Assembly (NCBI RefSeq): GCF_029017505.1
Contig: NZ_JAQGEI010000017.1
Location: 1 to 64,000 of the forward strand
Reading direction: 5' to 3'
DNA from: Sedimenticola hydrogenitrophicus
GTDB taxonomy: Bacteria > Pseudomonadota > Gammaproteobacteria > Chromatiales > Chromatiaceae
Length of the DNA: 64,000 bases
In this document: in pieces, positions 30,080-40,654 of the stretch
How the letters are laid out: the number at the start of each line of letters is the position of its first letter
Position numbering within the stretch: position 1 is the first letter of the stretch
Program-made: the position numbers and the translations under genes
The notes under the pieces: model-generated
Told to the model about the DNA's origin: nothing
What the model saw: the letters and a program-made list of their open reading frames with translations, nothing else
Databases searched by the model: none

Positions 30080-30280
30080 GACACCCTGTGCCCGACATCG
30101 GCGCAACAGGGATAGGTTGATTCCCCGCAAAATGTTACGATCCGACTTTAGCATTTAAAACCGGCCTGCGGATTATTTTCACAGTGCGGCATTGGATCCA
30201 ACATTGGGTCCAGCACCGGATTCCCTTACAAGAGACAAGAGCTGTTGTCATCAGTTCAATGGCATAGCGGATAAACCAGC

Positions 30281-31294
30281 ATGTTTGGATTTGGAAAGAA
30301 AACACCCCCCCAGGAGACCCCGGGCGAGCCCGTCAGTGCCCCGGCACCGGAGCCGGAGGTGAGGCCAGAAGGGAAAGAGGGCCTGTTTGCCCGCCTCAAG
30401 AACCGGCTGGTAAAGACCCGCAGCAACTTCACCGATGGACTGGCCAACCTGGTACTGGGCCGCAAGAGCATCGATACCGACCTGTTGGAGGAGCTGGAGA
30501 CCCTGCTGCTGATGGCGGATGTGGGGGTGGACGCCACCAGCCGCATTATCGATGACCTGACCGGACGGGTAAGACGCAAGGAGCTGTCCGACCCGGAACG
30601 CCTGACGGCGATACTGAAGCAACAGCTGGAGCAGATCCTCAACCGCTGTGACCAACCGGTCCGCCAGGCCGAACCCGGCAGACCCCAGGTGATCCTGATG
30701 GTCGGCATCAACGGGGCCGGCAAGACCACCACCATCGGCAAGCTGGCCAAGCGGCTGCGGGACGAGGGGCAGAGTGTCATGCTGGCCGCCGGGGATACCT
30801 TCCGCGCCGCCGCGGTGGAGCAGTTGCAGAGCTGGGGCGAGCGCAACGGCATCCCGGTGGTGGCCCAGCACACTGGCGCGGACTCCGCCTCGGTGATCTT
30901 CGACGCCCTGCAGGCGGCCACCGCACGCGGTATCGATGTGCTGATTGCCGATACCGCCGGACGCCTCCACACCAAGGGCAACCTGATGGAGGAGCTGGCC
31001 AAGATCGCCCGGGTGATGAAGAAGATCGATCCCGACGCCCCCCACGAGGTGATGCTGGTGGTGGATGCCACCACCGGACAGAACGCGCTCAATCAGGCGG
31101 TCCAGTTCAACCAGACGGTGGGCCTGACCGGCATCACCCTGACCAAGCTCGACGGTACGGCCAAGGGCGGCATCGTCTTCGCCATCGCCGAGAAGCTCGG
31201 TCTGCCGATCCGCTTTATCGGGGTCGGCGAAACCATCGAAGACCTGCGCCACTTTGACGGCACTGAATTCGTCAACGCCCTGTTTGCGGAATAG
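30281..31294 (+). CDS. ftsY: Signal recognition particle receptor FtsY
   Basis: A 337-residue SRP GTPase. A short acidic/proline-rich A region (residues 1-35) is followed by the N domain (about 38-125) and the G domain. Motifs are G1 GINGAGKTTTIGKLAKRL, G3 DTAGRLHTKGNLMEEL and G4 TKLDGTAKGG. It docks ribosome-SRP complexes at the membrane and Sec translocon. The A domain is much shorter than in E. coli, which is common outside enterics. It is first in ftsY-ftsE-ftsX. Confidence 0.97.
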   Translation: MFGFGKKTPPQETPGEPVSAPAPEPEVRPEGKEGLFARLKNRLVKTRSNFTDGLANLVLGRKSIDTDLLEELETLLLMADVGVDATSRIIDDLTGRVRRKELSDPERLTAILKQQLEQILNRCDQPVRQAEPGRPQVILMVGINGAGKTTTIGKLAKRLRDEGQSVMLAAGDTFRAAAVEQLQSWGERNGIPVVAQHTGADSASVIFDALQAATARGIDVLIADTAGRLHTKGNLMEELAKIARVMKKIDPDAPHEVMLVVDATTGQNALNQAVQFNQTVGLTGITLTKLDGTAKGGIVFAIAEKLGLPIRFIGVGETIEDLRHFDGTEFVNALFAE

Positions 31295-31314
31295 ACCCAA
31301 CACAGCCACTTCCT

Positions 31315-31992
31315 ATGATCCACTTTGACAACGTCACCAAACGCTACCCCGGCGGACATGAGGGGTTGAGCAACGTCAGCTTCCATATCGATCCGGGCGA
31401 GATGGTGTTTCTCACCGGACACTCGGGTGCCGGCAAGAGCACCCTGCTCAAGCTGATCGGACTGCTGGAGCGGAGCACCCGGGGGCAGGTGCGGGTGGCC
31501 GGGCGCAACCTCACCCGGCTGGGCCGCGGCCAGATCCCCTATCATCGCCGCGAGGTGGGCATGATCTTCCAGGATCACCGCCTGCTCCATGACCGCACGG
31601 TGTTCGACAACGTCGCCATGCCGCTGGTGGTGGCCGGCCTCGGGCATATCGAGATCGGCCGCCGGGTGCGCGCCGCGCTGGACAAGGTGGGGCTGCTCTG
31701 CAAGGAGAAAAACCTGCCGGTCACCCTCTCCGGCGGCGAGCAGCAGCGGGTCGGTATCGCCCGCGCGGTGGTGAGCAAACCGCCCGTGGTACTGGCCGAT
31801 GAGCCCACCGGCAACCTGGACCCGGCCCTCTCCCGGGAGATCATGAACCTGTTCGAGCAGTTCAACGATGTCGGCGTCACCCTGCTGATCGCCACCCACG
31901 ATCTGGAGCTGATCTCGCATATGAACCGGCGCATCCTGGTACTGGATAAGAGTCGCCTGGCCCGGGACAACGCCGCCGAGTCGGTCAACTGA
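31315..31992 (+). CDS. ftsE: Cell-division ABC transporter ATPase FtsE
   Basis: A 225-residue ATPase with Walker A GHSGAGKSTLLKLIG, Q-loop FQDHRLLHDRTVF, signature LSGGEQQRVGIARA, Walker B VVLADEPTGNLD and switch His in LLIATHDLELI. With FtsX it controls peptidoglycan hydrolases (through EnvC/amidases) at the division site. Its stop overlaps the ftsX ATG by 1 base. Confidence 0.97.
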   Translation: MIHFDNVTKRYPGGHEGLSNVSFHIDPGEMVFLTGHSGAGKSTLLKLIGLLERSTRGQVRVAGRNLTRLGRGQIPYHRREVGMIFQDHRLLHDRTVFDNVAMPLVVAGLGHIEIGRRVRAALDKVGLLCKEKNLPVTLSGGEQQRVGIARAVVSKPPVVLADEPTGNLDPALSREIMNLFEQFNDVGVTLLIATHDLELISHMNRRILVLDKSRLARDNAAESVN

Positions 31993-32963
31993 TGCGCAGA
32001 CCCCGCAAGCGACAGTCGGCCCGCATCAGCCCCCGCAGTACGCTACGTGCGGATGTCTGGCTGATGCGCCACCTGCAGGTGGCGCTGGCCAGCCTGGGAC
32101 GCCTGATCAGGACCCCCCTCTCCACCCTGATGACCACCCTGGTGATCGGCATCGCCCTGGCGCTGCCGTCCGGCCTCTACCTGCTGCTGGGCAATGTGGA
32201 ATCACTCAGCGGCCACTGGGACGGCGCCGCCAGCATCTCGCTGTTCCTGACCCAGGAGACCAGTGACGCGCAGGCAGCCAGCCTGGCCAGCCAACTGCAG
32301 CGCGACCCGGCCATCACCCGGGTCCGGCTGATCGGCCGGACCGAGGCGCTGGACGAGTTCCGCCGGCTCAGCGGCTTTGCCGGTGTCCTGGATAGCCTGG
32401 AGGAGAATCCCCTCCCCTCCCTGCTGATTGTTGAACCGGCCGCGGAACGGGCCGAACCGGCCGCGGCCGAGGCGCTGCTCGCCAGGCTCAAGCAGTACAG
32501 CGAGGTGGAGTTTGCCCAGCTCGATCTGCAGTGGGTCCGACGCTTTCACGCCATTACCGAGATCGCCCGGCGCGGTGTCATCATCCTGGCCACACTGCTG
32601 GGACTCTCGGTACTGCTGATTGTCGGCAACACCATCCGTCTGGAGATCCAGAACCGGCATGCCGAAATCGAGATTACCAAGCTGATCGGCGGCACCAACG
32701 CCTTCATCCGGCGACCCTTCCTGTACAACGGCGCCTGGTACGGTCTGTTTGGCGGCATCTCCGCCTGGCTGATGGTCGGCATCTCCCTGTTGCTGCTGGA
32801 CAACCCGGTCGAACAGCTGGCCGGACTCTATCAGAGCGGCTTCCGGCTCAGCGGCATCGATTTCACCACCCTGCTGATCCTGCTCGGCGGCAGCACCCTG
32901 CTGGGGCTGATCGGCTCGTGGATTGCCGTGGGCCGCCATCTCCACGAGATCGAACCCGCCTGA
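31992..32963 (+). CDS. ftsX: Cell-division permease-like protein FtsX
   Basis: A 323-residue membrane protein. A basic cytoplasmic N-terminus is followed by helix 1 (about residues 47-66), a periplasmic loop (SLFLTQETSDAQAASLASQL and after, which should bind EnvC), and three C-terminal helices (about 195-215, 245-268, 290-312) with the FtsX motif NTIRLEIQNRHAEIEITKLIGG. It works with FtsE. Confidence 0.96.
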   Translation: MRRPRKRQSARISPRSTLRADVWLMRHLQVALASLGRLIRTPLSTLMTTLVIGIALALPSGLYLLLGNVESLSGHWDGAASISLFLTQETSDAQAASLASQLQRDPAITRVRLIGRTEALDEFRRLSGFAGVLDSLEENPLPSLLIVEPAAERAEPAAAEALLARLKQYSEVEFAQLDLQWVRRFHAITEIARRGVIILATLLGLSVLLIVGNTIRLEIQNRHAEIEITKLIGGTNAFIRRPFLYNGAWYGLFGGISAWLMVGISLLLLDNPVEQLAGLYQSGFRLSGIDFTTLLILLGGSTLLGLIGSWIAVGRHLHEIEPA

Positions 32964-32982
32964 CAGGGAACCAATCCGGCCA

Positions 32983-33009
32983 TTAGCACTCCTACCCCCC
33001 GAGTGCTAA
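32983..33009. promoter_or_regulatory. CIRCE element 1 (HrcA operator), perfect
   Basis: TTAGCACTC-N9-GAGTGCTAA, a perfect match in both arms (32983-32991 and 33001-33009) and in spacer length to the controlling inverted repeat bound by the heat-shock repressor HrcA. It lies 68 bases upstream of the rpoH start. Confidence 0.95.
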
Positions 33010-33015
33010 TATGTA

Positions 33016-33042
33016 GTAGCACCCTATATGCAAGGGTGCTAA
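33016..33042. promoter_or_regulatory. CIRCE element 2, degenerate but symmetrical, overlapping a promoter
   Basis: GTAGCACCC-N9-GGGTGCTAA. The change from T to C in the left arm is matched by A to G in the right arm, so symmetry is kept. A perfect -10 hexamer TATAAT follows at 33043-33048. The second operator therefore covers the region where the -35 box should lie and could block rpoH transcription. Confidence 0.8.
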
Positions 33043-33076
33043 TATAATACCAGACCAAATAACTAGGGTATTTCAG

Positions 33077-33925
<849 letters not shown>

Positions 33926-33931
33926 ACCATC

Positions 33932-33961
33932 GCGGAACATGAATAATATTTCATGTTCCGC
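33932..33961. terminator. Hairpin just downstream of rpoH
   Basis: A perfect 11-bp stem (GCGGAACATGA and its complement) with an 8-base AT loop begins 7 bases after the rpoH stop. No T-run follows directly, so it may be a transcript-stabilising end rather than a classical terminator. Confidence 0.55.
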
Positions 33962-34450
33962 ACTGCTACTTTCACCAACAGGCAAAATATTTCACGCTTC
34001 CGACACAAAAAAAGCAGAAAAAAACTATTTTTACTTGCGTTTGTAACTGTATTTTTTATTGTACTTACAGTCAGTTAGAGAAATTTCCTGCCTCTATAAT
34101 AGCGTTCTGTATTTTTCCGCACCCTGTTGACCCCACATACCCTAGCCGTTATGCTCACTGCTCGAATCCTTAAACAGTGGCATTTAAAGGGTTTTTGTCT
34201 CGGTTCAGCGTGAACTACGAGTTGCTGACACGCCCTCATAACGGCATTAACCCACATGCAAAACCCCGAGTCACATGAATTATTTTTCATTACCTCCGGG
34301 TTGCGTGGCTCAATTTACCATAGGTTTCGCACGGTAATAATTAGAATGTATAGTAGTGAACTGCGTTGACGGTGTACGGCATGCCGCTATCCTTCAAGTG
34401 CACGACTCACAAGAACTTACAGACAGAGCATTGAGGAGTGATCAAACGTT
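33962..34450. promoter_or_regulatory. Upstream region of the Liv transporter operon
   Basis: This AT-richer gap has no credible gene. A possible sigma-70 promoter is TTGACG at 34376-34381 and TATCCT at 34398-34403, with 16 bases between them. A small inverted repeat TTACC...GGTAA lies near 34315-34337. GAGGAGTG before 34451 is the ribosome site. No clear copy of the GATACAA motif was seen here. Confidence 0.4.
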
Positions 34451-35599
34451 ATGAATATTAAAAAAAGCGCAACCGCCCTGGCCATCGGCGTCGCACTCAC
34501 CCTGGGCGCGGCAGGACAAGCCCTGGCGGCGGAGCCGATCAAGATCGGCACCTTCCTGGCCGTGACCGGCCCGGCATCGTTTCTCGGTGATCCGGAGCTG
34601 AAGACCCTGCAGCTGTACATCGACAACATCAACGCCAAGGGTGGCATCGACGGCCGCCAGGTGGAGCTGATGCACTATGACACCGGCGGCAACGCCAAGG
34701 AGGCGGTCAACTTCGTCAAGCGCCTGATCCAGAAGGACAAGGTGGATGTGATCGTCGGCGGCTCCACCTCCGGCTCCAGCCTCTCGGTGATGCCGCTGGT
34801 GGAGAAGGCAGGGATCCCCTTCATCTCCCTCGCCGGGGCGGTCAGCATCATCGAGCCGGTGCAGAAGTGGACCTTCAAGACCCCCCATACCGACCGCATG
34901 GCGGCACAGAAGATCTACGAGGACATGAACCGCCGCGGCATCACCAAGGTGGCCCTGATCAGCGGCAACGGCGGCTTCGACAAGTCCGGGCGCAACCAGA
35001 GTCTGGCGATGGCCGCCAGTTACGATATCGAGATCGTCGCCGATGAGCAGTACGGCGCCAAGGATACCGATATGACCGCGCAGCTGGCCAAGATCCGCGA
35101 CACCGACGCCCAGGCGATCCTCAACTTCGGCTTTGGTTCCGGTCCGGCGATCGTCACCAAGAACGTACGTCAGCTCGGCATCACCCTGCCGCTCTACCAG
35201 TCCCACGGCGTCGCCTCGAAGAAGTACATCGAGTTGGCCGGTGAAGCGGCCGAGGGCGTACGCCTGCCGGCGGCCGCCCTGCTGGTGGCCGATCAACTGC
35301 CGGAGAGCGATCCGCAGCGCCCTGTGCTGCTCGGTTACAAGAACCTCTACGAGGCCAAGTTCGGCGATGTCTCCACCTTCGGCGGCCACGCCTATGACGG
35401 GCTGATGATCGCCCTGGAGGCGATCGACCGCGCCGACTCCACCGACAAGGCCAAGGTGCGTGACGAGATCGAGAAGACCAGCAAGTTCCCCGGCACCGGC
35501 GGGGTGTTCAACATGAGCCCGAGCGACCACATGGGCCTTGGCCTGGACGCCTTCCAGATGTTGGAGATCAAGAACGGTGACTGGACCATCGTGAAGTAA
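34451..35599 (+). CDS. Periplasmic substrate-binding protein of a Liv-type (HAAT) ABC transporter
   Basis: A 382-residue type-1 periplasmic binding protein with a signal peptide (MNIKKSATALAIGVALTLGA ending in QALA). FLAVTGPASFLGDPELKTLQ and the GGSTSGSSLSVMPLVEKAGIPF region are typical of the LivK/aromatic-acid branch. Family members bind branched-chain amino acids or aromatic acids. With phenylacetate genes downstream, an aromatic acid or phenylalanine is the likely ligand, but this is inference. It is followed at some distance by the permease and ATPase genes. Confidence 0.92.
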   Translation: MNIKKSATALAIGVALTLGAAGQALAAEPIKIGTFLAVTGPASFLGDPELKTLQLYIDNINAKGGIDGRQVELMHYDTGGNAKEAVNFVKRLIQKDKVDVIVGGSTSGSSLSVMPLVEKAGIPFISLAGAVSIIEPVQKWTFKTPHTDRMAAQKIYEDMNRRGITKVALISGNGGFDKSGRNQSLAMAASYDIEIVADEQYGAKDTDMTAQLAKIRDTDAQAILNFGFGSGPAIVTKNVRQLGITLPLYQSHGVASKKYIELAGEAAEGVRLPAAALLVADQLPESDPQRPVLLGYKNLYEAKFGDVSTFGGHAYDGLMIALEAIDRADSTDKAKVRDEIEKTSKFPGTGGVFNMSPSDHMGLGLDAFQMLEIKNGDWTIVK

Positions 35600-35604
35600 G
35601 TCGT

Positions 35605-35812
35605 GGCAGCCTGTCCCGCTTGACCGATCATAGCGAGGGAAAGCCGATTTGAGACAGATTTTTCGATCTTTCGAGGCCAGCAGTGGTGCAGGGATGCACC
35701 GTTTACGGACCTAAGGATGGAATAGTGGACCTATTTAACGAGAAAGATCGGAAAATATGGCCAAATCCGGCTTTTCCGCAGTAGATCAGCGTTAAGTCCG
35801 ACAGGCTGCTAG
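35605..35812. repeat. Large imperfect hairpin element of about 200 bp
   Basis: The ends CAGCCTGTC (35607-35615) and GACAGGCTG (35800-35808) pair. Inner arms pair as well: AAGCCGATTTG with CAAATCCGGCTT, and CGATCTTTC with GAAAGATCGG. The centre contains the 39-base sequence also found inverted at 5376-5414. It separates the binding-protein gene from the permease gene. Apart from this element the 387-base gap has no gene. Confidence 0.75.
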
Positions 35813-35986
35813 GGCGACGGCCGGCGGTCCGGTGACGACACCGGACCGCCGACTGCCCGCAGGGAGCGGCGTCGCCACCCAACCAACCCGTTTTACAACC
35901 CGGGAGTGCCGCAGCTCCAACCTGCCGCAAGCACGTCTACTTGCGCAGGTGCGGCTCGCTGACCTCCCCGACACAGGATTTTTCGG

Positions 35987-36868
35987 ATGTTCGATCAGAT
36001 CCTCCAGTTTCTGCTCACCGGGATCACCGTCGGTTCGACCTACGCCCTGGTGGGGCTCGGCTTTGCCATTATCTACAACGCCTCGGACGTGGTGAACTTC
36101 TCCCAGGGTGAATTCGTGATGATCGGCGGCATGAGCGCGGTCGCGCTCTCCGCCGGCGACGCCGGCCTGCCCCTGTGGGCCGCCGCCATCGGCGCCGTGC
36201 TGATCACCACCCTGGTGGGGATGGCGCTACAGCGCTTCGCCATCGCCCCGGCCCGCGGCGCCTCGGTAGTCACCACCATCATCATCACCATCGGCGCCTC
36301 CATCTTCCTGCGCGGCGTCGCCCTGCTGGTGTGGGGCAAGGACCTGTTCGCCCTGCCGCCGTTCTCCGGCAACACGCCGATCCAGATCGGCAACGCCACC
36401 GTACTGCCCCAGAACCTCTGGGTCATGGGTGGCGGCGTCGCCCTGGTACTCGGCACCCAGTACTTCTTCAACCGCACCACCCTGGGCAAGGCGATCCTCG
36501 CCTGCTCCTGCAACAAGACCGCCGCCCACCTGGTGGGGATCAATGTCGGTGTCATGTTGCTGCTCGCCTACGGCATCGCCGCCGCCATCGGCGCCATGGC
36601 CGGCATCCTGGTCGCCCCGATCACCTTCACCTCCTACGACACCGGCGTCATGCTCGGCCTCAAGGGCTTCTCCGCCGCCATCCTCGGCGGCATGGGCAAC
36701 CCCATGGGTGCGGTCGCCGGCGGCCTGCTGCTGGGGCTGATCGAGTCCCTCTCCGCCGGCCTTATCTCCTCCGGTTACAAGGACGCGATCGGCTTCATCA
36801 TCCTGCTGCTGGTGCTGTTCTTCCGCCCCAGCGGCCTGTTCGGCAAGGCCTCGGTCGAGAGGGTATAG
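35987..36868 (+). CDS. livH: Liv-type ABC transporter permease 1 (LivH-like)
   Basis: A 293-residue membrane protein with about eight helices. The starting motif LTGITVGSTYALVGLGFAIIYNASDVVNFSQGEF is the LivH signature, and GLKGFSAAILGGMGNPMGAVAGG is the conserved cytoplasmic loop that meets the ATPases. It forms the channel with LivM. One base separates its stop from the livM start. Confidence 0.95.
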   Translation: MFDQILQFLLTGITVGSTYALVGLGFAIIYNASDVVNFSQGEFVMIGGMSAVALSAGDAGLPLWAAAIGAVLITTLVGMALQRFAIAPARGASVVTTIIITIGASIFLRGVALLVWGKDLFALPPFSGNTPIQIGNATVLPQNLWVMGGGVALVLGTQYFFNRTTLGKAILACSCNKTAAHLVGINVGVMLLLAYGIAAAIGAMAGILVAPITFTSYDTGVMLGLKGFSAAILGGMGNPMGAVAGGLLLGLIESLSAGLISSGYKDAIGFIILLLVLFFRPSGLFGKASVERV

Positions 36869-36869
36869 T

Positions 36870-37899
36870 ATGAAGCGCCTGAGCGGATTATTTCTTCTGG
36901 CGGCGGCTATTGTTCTGCTGCCGATCCTGTTTCCGGATAACTATTTCGTCACCGTGGTCGGCGTCACCGCCGGCCTCAACGCCATCCTCGCGGTCAGCCT
37001 CAACCTGCTGATGGGCTATGCCGGGCAGATCTCCCTGGGCCACGCCGCCTTCTTCGGCCTCGGCGCCTACAGTTCGGCCATTTTGACCGCCCGCTACGGC
37101 TGGAACCCCTGGCCCGCCCTGCTGTTCGGTCTCGCCTTCACCGGCGTCATCGCCTATATCGTGGCGCGCCCGATCCTCCGCCTCAAGAGCCACTACCTGG
37201 CCATGGCCACCCTCGGCCTGGGCATCATCGTGCACATCTTCATCGTCCAGTTGGGCTGGCTCACCGGCGGCCCCGACGGCCTCGGCGGCATCCCCACCCT
37301 GTCGTTCTTCGGCTGGGCCGTGGACAGCGACCAGCGCTGGTATATCGTCATCGGCGCCCTGCTGGTGGTGGTGGTCTGGCTGGCCCTCAACATCATCGAC
37401 TCGCGCAGCGGCCGTGCCCTGCGCGCCCTGCACGGCTCAGAGGTGGCCGCCGAGATGATGGGCATCAACACCGCCGCCACCAAGACCGGCGTGTTCGTGC
37501 TCGCCGCCCTGATCGCCGCGGTCGCCGGCAGCGTGTTCGCCCACCAGCAGGCCTTCGTCAGCCCCGACTCGTTCAGCTTCTTCTTCTCCATCGAGCTGGT
37601 CACCATGGTGGTGCTCGGCGGCATGGCTTCCACCTACGGCGCCGTGCTCGGCGCCCTCATCCTCACCTTCCTGCCCGAGTTGCTGGTGGTGTTCGAGGAT
37701 TACGAGGTGATGATCTTCGGCGCCATCCTCATGGGCACGATGATCTTCCTGCCCCAGGGGCTGTTCGTCGGATTGCGTGAGCTGCTGCGCAAACTCCGGC
37801 GTCCGGCAACACCCACCACGCGCAAGCCGGCCCCGCAGGAGCCGGCGTCGCACAAGCCCACCCCACGGAAGCCAGCCTCGCAGAAGGAGGAGAAGCGTC

Positions 37900-37913
<14 letters not shown>
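36870..37913 (+). CDS. livM: Liv-type ABC transporter permease 2 (LivM-like)
   Basis: A 347-residue membrane protein. NLLMGYAGQISLGHAAFFGLGAY is the LivM signature, and SIELVTMVVLGGMASTYGAVLGA is the coupling loop. The last 45 or so residues form a Pro/Lys-rich tail (repeated KPA, TPRKPASQK) that is unusual for the family. The tail overlaps the start of livG by 14 bases and contains its ribosome site, so the tail may exist partly for coupling. Confidence 0.94.
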
Positions 37914-38662
<749 letters not shown>

Positions 38663-38673
<11 letters not shown>

Positions 38674-39385
38674 GGCCCTGTTACAGGTGGAGGGACTGAC
38701 CTCCCATTACGGACCCATCCAGGCCCTGCACGGGATCTCCCTGGAGGTGCACCCCGGGGAGCTGGTGGCCATGGTGGGCGCCAACGGCGCCGGCAAGACC
38801 ACCCTGCTGCACACCATCTCCAATGTGCACAAGGCGAGCGGCGGCCGGGTAGTCTTCGACGGCCGCGAGATCACCCGTAGCGCGCCGCACAAGATCGTCC
38901 GCTCCGGCATCTGCCACATCCCCGAGGGGCGCCAGGTGTTTGCGCCGCTGAGCGTGGAGGACAACCTGCTGCTGGGCGGCTTCACCCAGCGCCGGGATAA
39001 GGCCTGGATGGCCGAGGAGATGGCGCGCATCTACGCCCTGTTCCCGATCCTCCAGGAGAAGCGCCGCCAGGCGGCCGGCACCCTGTCGGGTGGCCAGCAG
39101 CAGATGCTGGCGATGGGCCGGGCGCTGCTCGGTCGGCCCAAGCTGCTGCTGCTGGACGAGCCATCCATGGGGCTGGCGCCGCTGCTGGTGGCGGAGATCT
39201 TCCGCGTGGTGCGCGAACTCAACGAACGGGGCGTGACCATCCTGCTGGTGGAGCAGAACGCCAAGGCGGCGCTGGGCATTGCCGATCGCGGCTACGTGCT
39301 GGAGACCGGCCGGGTGGTGCTCACCGCCGATGCCGACACCCTGCTGGCCGACGAGGCGGTGCAGAAGGCCTATCTGGGGCATTGA
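38663..39385 (+). CDS. livF: Liv-type ABC transporter ATPase 2 (LivF-like)
   Basis: A 240-residue ATPase: Walker A GANGAGKTTLLHTI, signature LSGGQQQMLAMGRAL, Walker B LLLLDEPSMGLAP and LLVEQNAKAALG, the LivF form of the switch region. It completes the five-gene transporter. Confidence 0.95.
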
Positions 39386-39431
39386 TAGCACTTGGACCGG
39401 CGCCGGCCCGGGAATGGACAAGGCACCCCCC

Positions 39432-39560
39432 GTAGGAGCGGCTTCGCCGCGAACACCTTCGCGCCAGAGGCGCCCCTACAGATGATCCGGGGTCGGATAC
39501 ACCCCCTTGTAGGAGGCCCGCCCCGGGCCGATGTTCGCGGCGGGGGCGCCGCTCCTAAAC
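39432..39560. repeat. Two GTAGGAGCGGC-type hairpin repeats
   Basis: The first (39432-39480) reads GTAGGAGCGGCTTCGCCGCG and ends in GGCGCCCCTAC. The second (39509-39559) begins TGTAGGAGGCCCGCC and ends GGCGCCGCTCCTA. Both are REP-like GC-rich palindromes between livF and the CBS gene. Confidence 0.8.
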
Positions 39561-39627
39561 AGGCGCCGCCCCGTATGCTGCCGGGACAGGACCATTACTA
39601 ATCGAAATAACCGAGGTTGAAGACGCT

Positions 39628-40287
39628 ATGTATGTGGAACAGATCATGACCCGCGAAGTGGATACCGTGACGGCGGATATGAAGCTCAGTCATGCCGCCC
39701 AGGTGATGCGCGACAAGGGCCGGCGTTACCTGCCGGTGGTGGATGACAACAACCACCTGATCGGCCTGTTCAGCCAGAAGGAGCTGGACCGGGCCGGACC
39801 CTCGGCCATTACCACCCTGTCGGTGGGCGAGGTCAACTATCTCACCTCCAAGGTCACCGTCGGCGAGCTGATGGTGCGCCAAGTGATCACCTGCACCCCC
39901 GACACCCTGGTGGAGGAGGCCGGCCAGCTGATCCGCGACAGGAAGATCGGCAACCTGCCGGTGATCGCCGACGGCGAGCTGGTGGGGGTGGTCAGCGAGA
40001 CCGACATCCTCGACTTCTTCCTCGACATCATGGGCTGCGGCCTGGACAACACCACCCGCATCGCCGTCAGCCTGCCCAACAAGGCGCGCGCCCTCGGCGG
40101 CCTGCTGCACCAGATCAACGACGCCGGCGGCTATATCGCCACCGTCGTCTCGCCGGTCTCCCAGATCGGCAGCCCCCAGCGCGTCGCCATCGTGCGCTAC
40201 ATCGCCGATGAACCGGCGGCGCTGGACAAGCACCTGCAGGAGATCGGCTACGAGCTGATCACCGAGGTCCTGCCGAAAAAAGACTAG
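39628..40287 (+). CDS. CBS-pair and ACT-domain protein (AcuB-like sensor)
   Basis: A 219-residue soluble protein. Two CBS domains (about residues 5-62, VEQIMTREVDTVTADMKLSHAA; and 78-135, VGELMVRQVITCTPDTLVEEAG) are followed by an ACT-like domain (about 140-215; RIAVSLPNKARALGGLLHQINDAGG). CBS pairs bind adenine nucleotides and ACT domains bind amino acids. Its position between an aromatic/amino-acid transporter and the phenylacetate genes suggests that it senses energy or an aromatic amino acid such as phenylalanine and tunes a partner. The partner is unknown. Confidence 0.88.
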   Translation: MYVEQIMTREVDTVTADMKLSHAAQVMRDKGRRYLPVVDDNNHLIGLFSQKELDRAGPSAITTLSVGEVNYLTSKVTVGELMVRQVITCTPDTLVEEAGQLIRDRKIGNLPVIADGELVGVVSETDILDFFLDIMGCGLDNTTRIAVSLPNKARALGGLLHQINDAGGYIATVVSPVSQIGSPQRVAIVRYIADEPAALDKHLQEIGYELITEVLPKKD

Positions 40288-40324
40288 GACTGCGCTTTAC
40301 CCACAAATACCGATGAACACACGT

Positions 40325-40480
40325 GTAGGATGGGTGGAGGCGCGGCGCCCTTGTTGAAGGCTATTCGCGGCGGTCAGGCGCGCCGTAACCCATCTTCGGA
40401 CGCGGTTGCAGGTGCACGATGGGTTGCGCGCCGAAGACGGAGCCGACGGAGAGTTCACGGAGGCGCTCCACCCATCCTAC
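40325..40480. repeat. Inverted repeat GTAGGATGGGTGGA element
   Basis: GTAGGATGGGTGGA (40325-40338) is repeated as its exact complement at 40467-40480, flanking about 130 bases with smaller GC-rich palindromes. It fills most of the 367-base gap before paaX. CTAGGAGTCTGTC at about 40522-40535 is a fragment of another repeat family. Confidence 0.8.
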
Positions 40481-40654
40481 GCCTGGATACAGTACGACCC
40501 GCTTACGGGTAAGGGGCAGGGCTAGGAGTCTGTCCGCCTGGTAACTACTCACGGGGTGATTATTCTGCCTTGCGGACTGAGGTATCCATCATGACTCGGG
40601 TTTTGCGGGCTGCTAGAATGCAGCCACGCCAATTCAGCCCGTGACCGAGAAACC

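Noticed and set aside
33932-33961. A classical rho-independent terminator after rpoH.
   Set aside because: The stem is perfect but no T-run follows. It is kept only as a hairpin with moderate confidence.
34033-34080. A further PaaX-type site upstream of the Liv operon (TTGTAACTGTATTTTTTATTGTAC region).
   Set aside because: It is AT-rich and loosely similar, but the GATACAA core is not present.
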